60,876 nt of DNA from an uncultured Desulfovibrionaceae bacterium (GCA_949741925.1 CATJOY010000061.1:1-60876), one strand, 5' to 3'. Positions 17,349 through 25,951 are shown, counted from the first letter of the stretch. Numbers and translations are program-made. The notes: generated from the sequence alone by a model not told the origin.

Positions 17349-18842
17349 TTAGATGTGCATGAGCACCTGGATAAAGCTTTTGAAAATGCCCGGGAAGATC
17401 CCCAGGAGGAGCGAAATGCCCGCGGTGACGCACAGCGGTATAACCATGACCTTGGGCGCTTCCGAATACTGCTCTATATTGGCTTCCGGCTTGGGAGCCA
17501 TGAAAAAGGCCCGGTAGAAGATGGGCACGAAATAGCCGGCGTTGAGCAGGGTGGAGAGTAACAGCGCGGCCATAAGGATAACCTGATCCGCCTGGAGTGC
17601 GCCGTTCAGAAGATACCATTTGGAAACAAAGCCGCAGACCGGCGGCATGCCGATCATAGAAAGCGAGGCCAGGGCAAAGGCCCCGAAGGTCCAGGGCATG
17701 CGGCGGCCCAGGCCGTTCATTTCGCTGATTTTTCTTAAGTGGGTCGCTACGTAGATAGCCCCCGCGCCAAAGAAGAGAGTGATTTTGGAAAAGGCGTGGT
17801 TGGGGATGTGTAAAAGCCCCCCTTCAACGCCTGAAGGGGTTAGCAGAGCCACGCCGATAACCACGTAAGAAAGCTGGCTGACCGTGGAATAAGCCAATCG
17901 GGCTTTAATGTCGTCTTTGGTCAAGGCGATGAACGAGGCCGCCAGAATGGTAAAGGCAGCCACATAGGCCGTGGGGATGCCCAGATAGAGCACATCCATA
18001 GTTTCGGTGCCAAAGACCGAAAGAATGATCCGGCTGACCGAAAACACCCCGGCCTTAACCACAGCCACAGCGTGTAACAGAGCGGAAACCGGGGTTGGCG
18101 CAACCATAGCCGAGGGAAGCCAGTTGTGGAAGGGCATCAGCGCAGCCTTAGCCAAACCCGCGATATAGAGTACGTAGGTTAGACGAACGAGGTTGGGATG
18201 CTCGGCCACCACATCGGGCGGAAAGATACCGGCAACGATATCTGTAAAGTTCATTTCCAAGGTGCCGCAGAGTACATAGGTCAGCACCATGGCGGGCAGC
18301 AAAAAGAGCTTGGAAGTGCCCATCAGGTAGACCAAGTATTTCCTGGCGCCGAGAAAGCCTTCCTTATCTTGGTGGTGGGCCACCAAGGGGTATGTAAAGA
18401 CAGTGATGACTTCGTAGAAGAGATACAAGGTGAAGACGTTGCCGGCAAAGGCCACGCCCAGGGCTCCGAAAATGGCCACTGCAAAACAGAAATAATAGCG
18501 GGTTTGGGCGTGCTCTCGCAGAGAACGCATATAGCCTACATTGTAGCTGGTGGCAAAGCCCCAAAGAAACGTGGCTATCAATGCGAAAATCATGCTCAGC
18601 CCATCGGCGGCAAAGGTGACGCTGATGCCTGGCAGAAGTTTGAAGAGTGTGAATTGGAAAATGGTTCCGGAGAGCACCCCGGGTACCATGGTCAATACGG
18701 CCAGAAACGTTGTGGCCGCGGCGATAAAGGATACGCCTTCGCGCTGGTTCTGATCGCCCCGGGCCAGAATAACCGCGAAGGGCGCGACAAAGGTGATCAG
18801 AACCGGCAGGAGCAGGCGGTAACTTTCCACAACAGAGGTCAT
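17349..18842 (-). CDS. MrpD/NuoL-like proton antiporter subunit (additional)
   Basis: A 497-residue antiporter-like subunit with the proton-channel landmarks FTLYLFYEVITVFTYPLVAH, LAKAALMPFHNWLPSAMVAPTPVS, DIKARLAYSTVSQLSYVVIG, LPHIPNHAF-like and MIGMPPVCGFVSK. The ATG at 18842 has AGGAG seven bases upstream and follows the nuoK stop directly; the frame continues 21 codons further but overlaps nuoK. It ends soon after the core (HVLMHI), without a lateral helix. It occupies the normal nuoL position after nuoK, yet a second NuoL-like protein with the proper C-terminus follows, so the operon encodes four antiporter-type subunits instead of three. Confidence 0.87.
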   Translation of the reverse strand: MTSVVESYRLLLPVLITFVAPFAVILARGDQNQREGVSFIAAATTFLAVLTMVPGVLSGTIFQFTLFKLLPGISVTFAADGLSMIFALIATFLWGFATSYNVGYMRSLREHAQTRYYFCFAVAIFGALGVAFAGNVFTLYLFYEVITVFTYPLVAHHQDKEGFLGARKYLVYLMGTSKLFLLPAMVLTYVLCGTLEMNFTDIVAGIFPPDVVAEHPNLVRLTYVLYIAGLAKAALMPFHNWLPSAMVAPTPVSALLHAVAVVKAGVFSVSRIILSVFGTETMDVLYLGIPTAYVAAFTILAASFIALTKDDIKARLAYSTVSQLSYVVIGVALLTPSGVEGGLLHIPNHAFSKITLFFGAGAIYVATHLRKISEMNGLGRRMPWTFGAFALASLSMIGMPPVCGFVSKWYLLNGALQADQVILMAALLLSTLLNAGYFVPIFYRAFFMAPKPEANIEQYSEAPKVMVIPLCVTAGISLLLGIFPGIFKSFIQVLMHI

Positions 18843-18846
18843 GCGG

Positions 18847-19158
18847 CTACTCCTGAAGCGTTGTGAGGTCTGAGGTGCGGGTGGAGCCGAAGCGGCGGAA
18901 AACAACGACGATGATAGCCAGCAGAATGGTTGCTTCTGCCGCGGCTAAGCCCATAACAAAAAGCGTGGTGGCCTGCCCCAAGGCAGCATTGGCTCCGCTC
19001 AGCATAGAAGAAGCGGCTATGGCGAGGCCCGCGCCGTTGAGCATCAGCTCGACGCTGATCAGCATGCCCACCAGGGTGCGCCGCCGGGTTAGCCCCAGGA
19101 TGCCGAAAGCCAGCAGCGCCAGGGCTGCCAGATGGTACAGTGCGAGAGGACCGGGCAT
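18847..19158 (-). CDS. nuoK: complex I subunit K
   Basis: A 103-residue, three-helix membrane subunit with the NuoK core TRRTLVGMLISVELMLNGAG (Glu in TM2) and GLAAAEATILLAIIVVVFRR (Glu in TM3), the two glutamates of the central proton path. The start overlaps the nuoJ stop by one base. Confidence 0.95.
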   Translation of the reverse strand: MPGPLALYHLAALALLAFGILGLTRRRTLVGMLISVELMLNGAGLAIAASSMLSGANAALGQATTLFVMGLAAAEATILLAIIVVVFRRFGSTRTSDLTTLQE

Positions 19159-19667
19159 TATCTGTTCCTCCTTTCCCAGGCCAGGAAAACGCCTCCGGCC
19201 ATGGCGATGAGCAGGATGATGGAAATGAGCTCAAAGGGCACGGTATATTCTTCCAAAAGCACTTTGCCGAGTTCCGCCAGCGGGGTGGCTTCGGGTTTTT
19301 CCTTGGCCGCCACAGGGTGCAGCAACACGGTAGGCAGGAGCAGCACCAAGGGGGCGAGGCCCGCCAGGAGCGACCGAGCGAATTTAGAAAGCGGGGCCGG
19401 GGCGGATTCATCGCCGCCCTGATACGCGTTGGTCAGCATCAGAGCGAAGAAGATCAGCACGCAGATGGCGCCCACGTAAATGAGCAACTGCATGAAGGCC
19501 AAAAAGGGGCTTTGCATCAACAAATACAGGCCTGCCGCGCCGAGAAGCGTAGCCACCATGCCGACAAAGGCGCGAACCAAATTGGCGCTGAACACGGCAA
19601 GGCCCGCCCCGCCGAGGATTACCAACAGGTACAGCCCGAATACCAAACGGGTGATGATTTCCATCAT
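19158..19667 (-). CDS. nuoJ: complex I subunit J
   Basis: A 169-residue, five-helix membrane subunit. LVRAFVGMVATLLGAAGLYLL and FMQLLIYVGAICVLIFFALML are the conserved NuoJ helices; TM3, which carries the pi-bulge region important for coupling, is intact. It overlaps nuoI by four bases (ATGA) and nuoK by one. Confidence 0.94.
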   Translation of the reverse strand: MMEIITRLVFGLYLLVILGGAGLAVFSANLVRAFVGMVATLLGAAGLYLLMQSPFLAFMQLLIYVGAICVLIFFALMLTNAYQGGDESAPAPLSKFARSLLAGLAPLVLLLPTVLLHPVAAKEKPEATPLAELGKVLLEEYTVPFELISIILLIAMAGGVFLAWERRNR

Positions 19668-20353
19668 AGGGCAGCCTCGCTCTTGGCCTGGCCGGAAGCG
19701 GAAGAGGCTTCATCGGCCTTTTCAGGCACGGCCTGGGAAATATTTGGGGAACCGGGCTGGGCGGCAGCATCAGCGCTGCCCGAATCCTTTGTTTCGGAAG
19801 CCTTGGCGTCTTCAGCGGCTTTTGCTTCAGCGGCCTTGCGCTTCAGGCGGGCCAGCAAATCATAATGAAAATCCCCGCGACTGGTGCCTGCAAGGTAGAG
19901 TTCGTTAGAGAACTTGATGGAATTCACCGGGCAGGCTTCAATGCAGCAGGCGCAAAGGGAACAATACGTGTAGTTATAACGCCACGTGGCCGGGTTGCGT
20001 GGCGCAACCGGGCGCTTGGGCTTTTCCCCCCGGGCCTCAGCCTCAGCAAAGGCCTTTTCCTCTTCCGGAGAAAGTTTCGGGGGTTTTTGTTTAGTAATGC
20101 TGATGCAGCCGCTCGGGCAAGCCGAAACACACATCATGCAGCTAATGCATTTGGGGGTTGCAGGATCTTTGGGTTGTCCCACCAGCTCAATAGGGCCCCG
20201 GAAGCTTTCGGAGGCCTCACGGGGAACCACCTGCTTGGGATATTGCACGGTGATCTTGCGATTGACCAGGTACCAAGCGGTAACCGCCAGGCCCACGCCC
20301 AGGCTCCAAATGCCCTTTATGAGATCGATACCCTGTTTAATAAGGCGTTCCAT
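19664..20353 (-). CDS. nuoI: complex I 2x[4Fe-4S] subunit I with long C-terminal tail
   Basis: The ferredoxin-like subunit carries clusters N6a and N6b: CISCMMCVSACPSG and CSLCACCIEACPVNS each give CxxCxxCxxxCP. The N-terminal amphipathic/hydrophobic helix (about 8-30, IKGIWSLGVGLAVTAWYL) anchors it to the membrane arm. After NELYLAGTSRGDFHYDLL, where most NuoI proteins end or nearly so, there are about 60 more residues rich in Ala, Glu, Lys and Ser, probably disordered. In a complex without NuoE, F and G this subunit is the likely electron entry point, perhaps for ferredoxin (inference). Confidence 0.94.
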   Translation of the reverse strand: MERLIKQGIDLIKGIWSLGVGLAVTAWYLVNRKITVQYPKQVVPREASESFRGPIELVGQPKDPATPKCISCMMCVSACPSGCISITKQKPPKLSPEEEKAFAEAEARGEKPKRPVAPRNPATWRYNYTYCSLCACCIEACPVNSIKFSNELYLAGTSRGDFHYDLLARLKRKAAEAKAAEDAKASETKDSGSADAAAQPGSPNISQAVPEKADEASSASGQAKSEAAL

Positions 20354-20362
20354 AGCACTTCC

Positions 20363-21337
20363 CTAGAAAAGTTTCATGACAAAGGCGGTTGCCAAAAGAT
20401 TCAGCGCGCCGAGGGGCAAGAGCCATTTCCAGTTCAGGTTCAGGAGCATGTCGAACCGCGCCCTGGGGTAGGTCCAGCGTACCCACATCATGATGAAAAG
20501 AAGGCCGTAGGCCTTGGCCAGGAACCACCAGAAGCCATCCAGGAAGGGGCCTTTCCAGCCGCCCAGGAAAAGAGCGGTGGCCACGCAGCAGACCAGAACC
20601 ATGTTGGCGTATTCGGCCAAAAAGAAAAGCGCGAATCCCATGCCGGAATATTCGGTATGAAAACCGGCGGTGAGTTCGGATTCAGCTTCGGGCAGGTCAA
20701 AGGGGGAACGGTTGGTTTCCCCGAAGATGCTGATAAAATAAATCAGGAAGGCCAGCGGTTGGGTAAAAACGTTCCACTGCCACGGCCACCCGCCTTGCTG
20801 CTCCACTATTTCCGAGAGGTTCAACGTGCCGTGTTGAAAGGCTATAGCCAAAACCGCCAGCAGCAAGGGAATTTCATAAGCTACAGATTGCGAAACCCCC
20901 CGGGCCGCGCCGTAGAGGCTGTACTTGTTATTGGAACTCCAACCCGCCAAAAGCACAGCCAGCACGTTGATGCCGGAAAAGGCCAGGATCAGCAAAAGAC
21001 CCAGATTCGGGCTGTAGGCCGTGAAAAAGGGGCTGAAGGGCAGCGGCATAAACAGCAAGGCCACCGGGAAAAAGGAGAGGATGGGGGCCAGGAAGAAAAT
21101 GATGCTGTCCGCATTGGAGGGTTTAAGAATCTGCTTGAAAAGCAGCTTCACCGCATCCGCCACAGATTGAAGCACCCCTGCGGGGCCAAGCTGGTTGGGG
21201 CCGGGCCGACGCTGGATGAACCCGGCGACTTTGCGCTCCATCCAGACAAGGGCCATGGCATTGCCGGCAATAAAGGCCAGAATGGCAACCAGGCCCACCA
21301 CCAGGGTAAAGACGGTCCAGAGGGAAAATTCGTTCAT
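20363..21337 (-). CDS. nuoH: complex I subunit H
   Basis: A 324-residue membrane subunit of about eight helices that forms the quinone chamber with NuoB and NuoD. Conserved blocks are WMERKVAGFIQRRPGPNQLG, LQSVADAVKLLFK, GWSSNNKYSLYGAARGVSQS, VAYEIPLLLAV and ETNRSPFDLPEAESELTAGF, where the acidic residues of the proton path are present. YPRARFDMLLNLNWKWLLP is close to the C-terminus. It lies between nuoD (six-base gap) and nuoI (nine-base gap). Confidence 0.95.
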   Translation of the reverse strand: MNEFSLWTVFTLVVGLVAILAFIAGNAMALVWMERKVAGFIQRRPGPNQLGPAGVLQSVADAVKLLFKQILKPSNADSIIFFLAPILSFFPVALLFMPLPFSPFFTAYSPNLGLLLILAFSGINVLAVLLAGWSSNNKYSLYGAARGVSQSVAYEIPLLLAVLAIAFQHGTLNLSEIVEQQGGWPWQWNVFTQPLAFLIYFISIFGETNRSPFDLPEAESELTAGFHTEYSGMGFALFFLAEYANMVLVCCVATALFLGGWKGPFLDGFWWFLAKAYGLLFIMMWVRWTYPRARFDMLLNLNWKWLLPLGALNLLATAFVMKLF

Positions 21338-21343
21338 GGTTTC

Positions 21344-22507
21344 CTACCTGTCCACTTCGGGGATGACCAAATCCAGGCTGCCCAAGATAGCGATACTATC
21401 CGCTATGAGGGTGCCTTCGGCCAGTTCGGAGAAAATGCTGAGGTTGGAAAAACCGGGGGCGCGCAGTTTAATGCGGTAGGGCGTTTTACCGCCATCTGAG
21501 GCCACCCAAACCCCAATTTTGCCCCGGCCGCCTTCCACCGCGTAATATGCTTCCCCGGCGGGCAACTTGGCATTGAATTTCAGCGGCTTGGCTGGAAGCA
21601 CCGGCCCCTCGGGAATAGCGGCTACGGCCTGTTCAAGGATTTTGAGGCTTTCTTCGATTTCATCTAGGCGGACCATATAGCGAGCCATACAACAGCCCTC
21701 ATGGTAGACCGGAATATTGAAATCAAAACGGTCGTAAAGGCCGTAAGGCTCAGCGCGGCGGGTATCATGGGCGATGCCCGAACCCCGGCACATGGGGCCG
21801 GTAGCCCCGTAACGGTTGCAGGCGTCAACATCCATAACGCCGATGCCTTCGATGCGCTGCTTGAGGATCATGTTGCCGGTGACCAGGGCATGGTACATGT
21901 TCAAGCGGTTGCGCATATAAGGGATGAACTCGCGCAGTCGGTCGAAAAAGACCGGGGGCACATCGTTGGCAACCCCGCCAAGACGAAAATAGCTGAAAGT
22001 CAGACGCGCGCCGCTCATCATCTGGAGCATATCCAGAATCTTTTCGCGGTCTTCAAAGGAATAGAGAATCGGGGTAAAGGCCCCGAGATCCAGAATATAC
22101 GCACCCCACCACACCTGGTGAGAGGCAATACGGTTGAGCTCTGTAGCGATGATCCGCAAATATTCGGCCCGCTCCGGCACCTCGATGCCCGCCAAGCGTT
22201 CGGCAGCTCCAGCCCAGGCCCAGTTCCAGGCCATAGCATGCAGGTAGTCCACCCGGCCCATGTTGGCCATATACTGGCCTACGGTTTTCACTTCGCCCAT
22301 CTTCTCATGCATGCGGTGCAGATAACCCAACACCGGCTCGGCCCGAACAATATATTCGCCGTCCAGCTCCAGCAGGATACGCAAAACACCGTGGGTGGAA
22401 GGGTGCTGCGGGCCCATGTTGAGAATAATGGTGTTTTCGCGGGCGCCCTTTTCAAAATTGATGGAGTAAAAATCCCCTTTGGTATCGCTGAATATGGGGC
22501 GGGTCAT
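21344..22507 (-). CDS. nuoD: complex I 49-kDa subunit D
   Basis: A 387-residue peripheral-arm subunit related to the large subunit of [NiFe] hydrogenases. The quinone-site loop MGPQHPSTHGVLR (His-Pro-Ser-Thr-His) is intact, as are GYLHRMHEKMGE, YHEGCCMARYMVRLDEI and the C-terminal GSLDLVIPEVDR. It is a separate protein, not fused to NuoC. It overlaps nuoC by four bases. Confidence 0.95.
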   Translation of the reverse strand: MTRPIFSDTKGDFYSINFEKGARENTIILNMGPQHPSTHGVLRILLELDGEYIVRAEPVLGYLHRMHEKMGEVKTVGQYMANMGRVDYLHAMAWNWAWAGAAERLAGIEVPERAEYLRIIATELNRIASHQVWWGAYILDLGAFTPILYSFEDREKILDMLQMMSGARLTFSYFRLGGVANDVPPVFFDRLREFIPYMRNRLNMYHALVTGNMILKQRIEGIGVMDVDACNRYGATGPMCRGSGIAHDTRRAEPYGLYDRFDFNIPVYHEGCCMARYMVRLDEIEESLKILEQAVAAIPEGPVLPAKPLKFNAKLPAGEAYYAVEGGRGKIGVWVASDGGKTPYRIKLRAPGFSNLSIFSELAEGTLIADSIAILGSLDLVIPEVDR

Positions 22508-23115
22508 GCGTCCTTTCCTCCATCAGGCTGATCGTCGGCTTTGGCCTCAGGCTGTTTTGCCTCTGCCGGGGCGGCTTTCGCGTCATCTGCTGCCGTGGGA
22601 GCCGGTTGATCGAGCAGCGTAAAGCCTTCCGCCTTCCGCTGCACCTCGCTGCCGCGGCCCTCCCCGGCAAAGAGCGTCAGCAAAGAAGCTCTGGCCGCCT
22701 CGGGCTTTTTTAAAGGGTGGATATCCGCCATATCATCCGGCAGGAGCAGGGGAATAAAATTAGGGTTATCCGTAAAGACATACCCAAAAAAATCGCGGGT
22801 TTCCCGCTCATGCCATTCCGCGCCCTGGTATATAGCGGCGATGGAGGGGAACACGGGGGCATCATGGGGGGCAAGGGCCAGCAGGGTGATGCGGCCGGGA
22901 GTAGTAAAGTGATCAAAGTGGTACGCTGCCACCGCGCCTTCGGCGGCATCCAGGCCGGATATATCTTCCAGATGGTACCCCGCTGCCAGCAAGGCTTTGG
23001 CTATGGCCGGGATATCCTGGAGAGCCATCACGCCGAGCCAGGCGGAGCCTGTGCGGGCGTGGTCTTCCCGGGCCAAATAGAGAAGATCAAAAGATGCTAG
23101 GGGAGCCGGAATCAT
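22504..23115 (-). CDS. nuoC: complex I 30-kDa subunit C
   Basis: A 203-residue peripheral-arm subunit. The family signature is visible in [17 protein letters not shown] followed by [12 protein letters not shown]. The first 85 residues form the alpha/beta domain. From about 155 on, the sequence becomes rich in Ala, Glu, Lys and Pro and probably disordered, echoing the tail on NuoI. It overlaps nuoB and nuoD by four bases on either side. Confidence 0.92.
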   Translation of the reverse strand: MIPAPLASFDLLYLAREDHARTGSAWLGVMALQDIPAIAKALLAAGYHLEDISGLDAAEGAVAAYHFDHFTTPGRITLLALAPHDAPVFPSIAAIYQGAEWHERETRDFFGYVFTDNPNFIPLLLPDDMADIHPLKKPEAARASLLTLFAGEGRGSEVQRKAEGFTLLDQPAPTAADDAKAAPAEAKQPEAKADDQPDGGKDA

Positions 23116-23711
23116 GCCTTCTCTCCTGTGTTGCCGGGATTATTGCGCACTGTATCCTGCTCCATATTCAGATCCAGCCCGGCGGGCACGGCCACCAAAC
23201 GACGGCCGGTGAGCTTGCGCTGTACCTGAAAGATGCCCTCGAGCAAGGCCTCGGGCCGGGGAGGGCAACCGGGCACGTAGACATCCACGGGCAAGATTGT
23301 ATCGACGCCGAGCACAATGCCGTATTGATCTTTAAAGGCAAAAGGGCCGCCGGAGATGGCGCAATTGCCCATAGCCATCACATAGCGGGGGGCGGGAAGC
23401 TGCTCATAAAGGCGCACAATGGCCGGAGCCAGCTTTCGGCTCACTGTGCCCGCTACGATCATGAGATCTGCTTGGCGGGGAGAAGGACGAAAAACTTCCG
23501 CCCCGAAACGGGACATATCAAATCGGGCCATGCCCACGCCCATCATTTCAATGGCGCAACAGGCCAAGCCGAAGGTCATCGGCCAGATGGAATAGGACCG
23601 ACAGAAGTTGACCAGCCAATCAGCAACCCCCGGCAGGGGGACGACGGGCTTGTCAACCGTGCCTGTAGTCGGGGCAATGGGCGGGATCAGGGTTTGATCT
23701 TGCGCTGCCAT
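23112..23711 (-). CDS. nuoB: complex I cluster-N2 subunit B
   Basis: This 199-residue subunit binds the terminal [4Fe-4S] cluster N2, which donates electrons to quinone. The tandem cysteines in [12 protein letters not shown], the third in [10 protein letters not shown] and the fourth in [15 protein letters not shown] are all present. The first 28 residues (with Pro-rich APTTGT and VVPLPG) are an extension before the core. The start has GGGAG upstream and lies 25 bases inside nuoA. Confidence 0.95.
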   Translation of the reverse strand: MAAQDQTLIPPIAPTTGTVDKPVVPLPGVADWLVNFCRSYSIWPMTFGLACCAIEMMGVGMARFDMSRFGAEVFRPSPRQADLMIVAGTVSRKLAPAIVRLYEQLPAPRYVMAMGNCAISGGPFAFKDQYGIVLGVDTILPVDVYVPGCPPRPEALLEGIFQVQRKLTGRRLVAVPAGLDLNMEQDTVRNNPGNTGEKA

Positions 23712-24067
23712 GTAAACACTCCCTTGGCGCGGAAATACACCAGAGCAAGGATGAGAAAGAAAATGAAGACAAACAGCTTGAGGAAGGGGGTCCAGCCTTC
23801 GGCTTCGCCGTAGTAAGCGGAAACCGGGAAGAGGTAAAGCACGTCCACGTCAAAGGCAATAAACAATAGGGCGTACATGTAAAAGGAAACGCCGAAATGG
23901 GTCCAGGGAGAGCCGTAGGGGGTCATGCCGCATTCATAGGGCATGCCGATATCCCCTCCTTTGGCCCGGGGCGAGAGCAGAAGGCCCATAACCAGCGGGC
24001 CGACGGCAAAGCCTGTGCCGCCCAAGAGGAAAAGAATGATTGCAAAATGCAGGACATCAAAAACCAT
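23687..24067 (-). CDS. nuoA: complex I subunit A
   Basis: A 126-residue three-helix membrane subunit, first gene of the operon. [20 protein letters not shown] matches the NuoA loop, whose conserved Cys lies beside the quinone channel. [13 protein letters not shown] helix 2 ([16 protein letters not shown]) with its acidic residues is intact. The next gene nuoB starts within its last codons. Confidence 0.94.
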   Translation of the reverse strand: MVFDVLHFAIILFLLGGTGFAVGPLVMGLLLSPRAKGGDIGMPYECGMTPYGSPWTHFGVSFYMYALLFIAFDVDVLYLFPVSAYYGEAEGWTPFLKLFVFIFFLILALVYFRAKGVFTWQRKIKP

Positions 24068-24141
24068 GCTGCACCTCTTGAAGTCAATATACAGATTCCG
24101 GCGGGAAAATCCCTACCCACGGCGGGAAACGACCCGGTTTA

Positions 24142-24194
24142 GGCGGCTTCGCGTCTTTGGCGCTGTAGCCTTACGGGGCTGCCGGAGAGCCGCC
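24142..24194 (-). promoter_or_regulatory. structured 5' leader of the nuo mRNA (possible riboregulator)
   Basis: On the minus strand GGCGGCT (24194-24188) pairs with AGCCGCC (24148-24142). Inside are an AGCC/GGCT hairpin and a smaller GCG/CGC hairpin with loop CCAAAGA, giving a possible three-way junction. It begins about 13 bases after the predicted transcription start and 70 bases before nuoA. GACGCGAAGCC faintly recalls the c-di-GMP-I riboswitch core, but I cannot make a full match. I call it only a probable structured leader. Confidence 0.4.
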
Positions 24195-24214
24195 GAAAGT
24201 CAATTTAGACTGTT

Positions 24215-24242
24215 CTTATAACTGAAGCAAAGCATTTGTCAA
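24215..24242 (-). promoter_or_regulatory. sigma-70 type promoter of the nuo operon
   Basis: On the minus strand a perfect -35 TTGACA (24242-24237) is followed after 16 bases by TATAAG (24220-24215), five of six matches to the -10 consensus. Transcription would start near 24207, leaving about 140 bases of leader before nuoA. Confidence 0.75.
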
Positions 24243-24453
24243 ATCGTAAACCCTGAACTATCGGCGGGCTGAAAGGTGTATACTGAATTTTATAATCATG
24301 TTGCATGACAGGAGAAAATAAAGGAGGCACAGCGGGAGGCAAAAGCGCCTTCGGGGAGAGGGGAAAATTCCCCTCGTGATCGGGTGATTTCCACTTGCTC
24401 ATCATAGGGCCGTCTCCCTTTGTTTTTCAGGAGAGGAACCTTTGATTGTAAAA
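24243..24453. other. intergenic stretch between the nuo promoter and infA
   Basis: It holds a GAGGGGAA/TTCCCCTC palindrome near 24357-24374. An open minus-strand frame of 66 codons (24405-24205) has GGGAG before its start but runs through the nuo promoter and lacks any recognisable motif. I leave it uncalled. Confidence 0.4.
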
Positions 24454-24475
24454 ACGCTCCGGCGAACCGGAGCGT
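24454..24475 (-). terminator. intrinsic terminator of infA
   Basis: ACGCTCCGG and CCGGAGCGT form a perfect 9-bp stem with a four-base loop. On the minus strand it is followed by TTTTTA, 35 bases after the infA stop. Confidence 0.9.
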
Positions 24476-24510
24476 AAGGAATCAGAACAGAAGATCGTGA
24501 GGACCAGAGA

Positions 24511-24729
24511 CTATTTCATGCGGTAGGTAATGCGCCCCCGGCTGAGATCGTAGGGAGAGAGTTCTACTTTGACTTTGTCCCCGGGCAGGATACGGATATA
24601 GAACTTACGCATTTTGCCGGAAATATGGGCCAGCACTTCATGGCCGTTCTCCAGTTCCACCCGGAACATGGCGTTGGGAAGAGCTTCCTGTACGGTACCG
24701 TCAATTTCAATGGCATCTTCTTTAGCCAT
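24511..24729 (-). CDS. infA: translation initiation factor IF-1
   Basis: The 72-residue OB-fold protein reads as a textbook IF-1: [20 protein letters not shown] at the start, [20 protein letters not shown] in the middle and [15 protein letters not shown] at the end. It binds the ribosomal A site during initiation. A strong AGGAGG ribosome-binding site precedes the ATG. It is monocistronic, with its own promoter and terminator. Confidence 0.98.
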   Translation of the reverse strand: MAKEDAIEIDGTVQEALPNAMFRVELENGHEVLAHISGKMRKFYIRILPGDKVKVELSPYDLSRGRITYRMK

Positions 24730-24772
24730 GGATCCTCCTAAATATTCACATCAAAAATGATGCAAACATGGC

Positions 24773-24801
24773 TCTATCGCACACTTTTACCATCTTGTCA
24801 A
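24773..24801 (-). promoter_or_regulatory. probable infA promoter
   Basis: On the minus strand TTGACA (24801-24796) is followed after 17 bases by GATAGA (24778-24773). The -35 is perfect and the -10 weak. The start would lie about 37 bases upstream of the infA ATG. Confidence 0.5.
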
Positions 24802-24874
24802 CAGAGCGGGAACTCCATTGCCGGAAACCGCGGCTGTTTCCATACCCCGGAAAATCCGGAGGCGTCTTCCTGGG

Positions 24875-25000
24875 CGTTTCTGCTGCCAGGCCGCTCTTTT
24901 CCCTTTGTGACGCCAGAGAAAAAACGATTTATCTTATTATGCCCGCGTTTCCATTTTTCTGCCGGGGAAAATATGCAGTTTTCGCGCGGATACACGCTAT
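24875..25000 (+). repeat. dispersed repeat family R1, copy 3
   Basis: TTTCTGCTGCCAGGCCGCTC, GACGCCAG, AAAAAACGAT, TTTCTGCCGGGGAAAAT and TTTTCGCGCGGAT occur in the family order. It fills most of the 427-base gap between lgt and infA, which otherwise shows only the infA promoter. Confidence 0.6.
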
Positions 25001-25156
25001 GAAAAAATAGTCCCTCCGGCATGCGAACGCGGCCGGGAGTCCTTTAACGCCTGGGTGTCTTCCTTTTGGGGGCAAGGAAATCATCCCCTTGCGGGAAGCT
25101 ACAAGAGCTTTTCCGCCTTTGGCCGGGCCTGGGGCGGAGCCCCGTCGAGCGGCGGG

Positions 25157-25948
25157 TCAAGCCGCGCGCGTTTGCCTCCGGCCGTAAGCCAGCCAGAGCA
25201 ATAAGAGGCCTCCCGCCACCATAGGCAGGCAGAGCAACTGCCCTCTGGAAAAGATATCGAAGGCGACCAAGCCCAGATGGGCGTCGGGTTCGCGGAAGAA
25301 CTCGACAAGGAAGCGGAAGACGCCGTAACCGAGCAGAAACAGCCCGCTGACCGCGTAGCGTGGTCTTGGCTTCGCCGAAAATATCCAGAGGATGCAAAAG
25401 AGCAGAATACCTTCAAGCAGGGCCTCATAGAGCTGGGAGGGATGACGGGGAAGGTAGCCGGCGCCGGGGAAGACCATGCCGAGCGGCGAATCCGTCACTC
25501 GGCCCCAGAGTTCGCCGTTGATGAAGTTGCCGAGCCTGCCGAAAAAGAGACCGGGCGGCACCAGCGGGGCCATAAAATCCATGACCTGGAAGAGTGGAAT
25601 GCCTTTTCTGAAGGCGCAGACCCACATGCCCAGGATAACCCCGAGAAGCCCGCCGTGAAAGGACATGCCCCCGTGTTGCAACTGAAATATTTCCAGTGGA
25701 TCTTCAAGGTAGGCTTCCAGGTCATAGAAAAAGACGTAGCCGATTCGGGCTCCGATGATAACACCGAAGAGCCCCCAGGTGAGCAGGTCGTCAAAATCTT
25801 TTTCCGTGAAGGCGCCGGTTGCCTTTGCCCGCCGTCTGCCTAAAAGCCAGGCGGCGATAAAGCCGAACAAGTACATCAGGCCGTACCAGCGGACCTGGAG
25901 AGGGCCGAAAGAAAAGGCCACAGGGTCTATTTGGGGAAAGGTCAGCAT
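25157..25948 (-). CDS. lgt: prolipoprotein diacylglyceryl transferase
   Basis: Lgt transfers a diacylglyceryl group from phosphatidylglycerol to the lipobox cysteine of prelipoproteins in the inner membrane. The 263-residue protein has about seven hydrophobic segments and the family motifs YGLMYLFGF, HGGMSFHGGLLG (with the essential His), GRLGNFINGELWGRVTD (Lgt signature) and HPSQLYEALLEG. Several putative lipoproteins in this window would be its substrates. It begins three bases after yifB and belongs to the lepA-lepB-yifB-lgt group. Confidence 0.95.
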   Translation of the reverse strand: MLTFPQIDPVAFSFGPLQVRWYGLMYLFGFIAAWLLGRRRAKATGAFTEKDFDDLLTWGLFGVIIGARIGYVFFYDLEAYLEDPLEIFQLQHGGMSFHGGLLGVILGMWVCAFRKGIPLFQVMDFMAPLVPPGLFFGRLGNFINGELWGRVTDSPLGMVFPGAGYLPRHPSQLYEALLEGILLFCILWIFSAKPRPRYAVSGLFLLGYGVFRFLVEFFREPDAHLGLVAFDIFSRGQLLCLPMVAGGLLLLWLAYGRRQTRAA

Positions 25949-25951
25949 GGC

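Noticed and set aside
19865..21499. 544-codon plus-strand open frame opposite nuoI, nuoH and nuoD
   Set aside because: It crosses three well-identified genes in antisense and has low-complexity composition.
23950..24200. c-di-GMP-I (GEMM) riboswitch upstream of nuoA
   Set aside because: Only a short strand resembles the core; the tetraloop/receptor arms cannot be placed. Kept only as an unspecified structured leader.
24205..24405. 66-codon minus-strand frame with a plausible ribosome-binding site between infA and nuoA
   Set aside because: It runs through the nuo promoter, has no recognisable motif, and the promoter match is better evidence.
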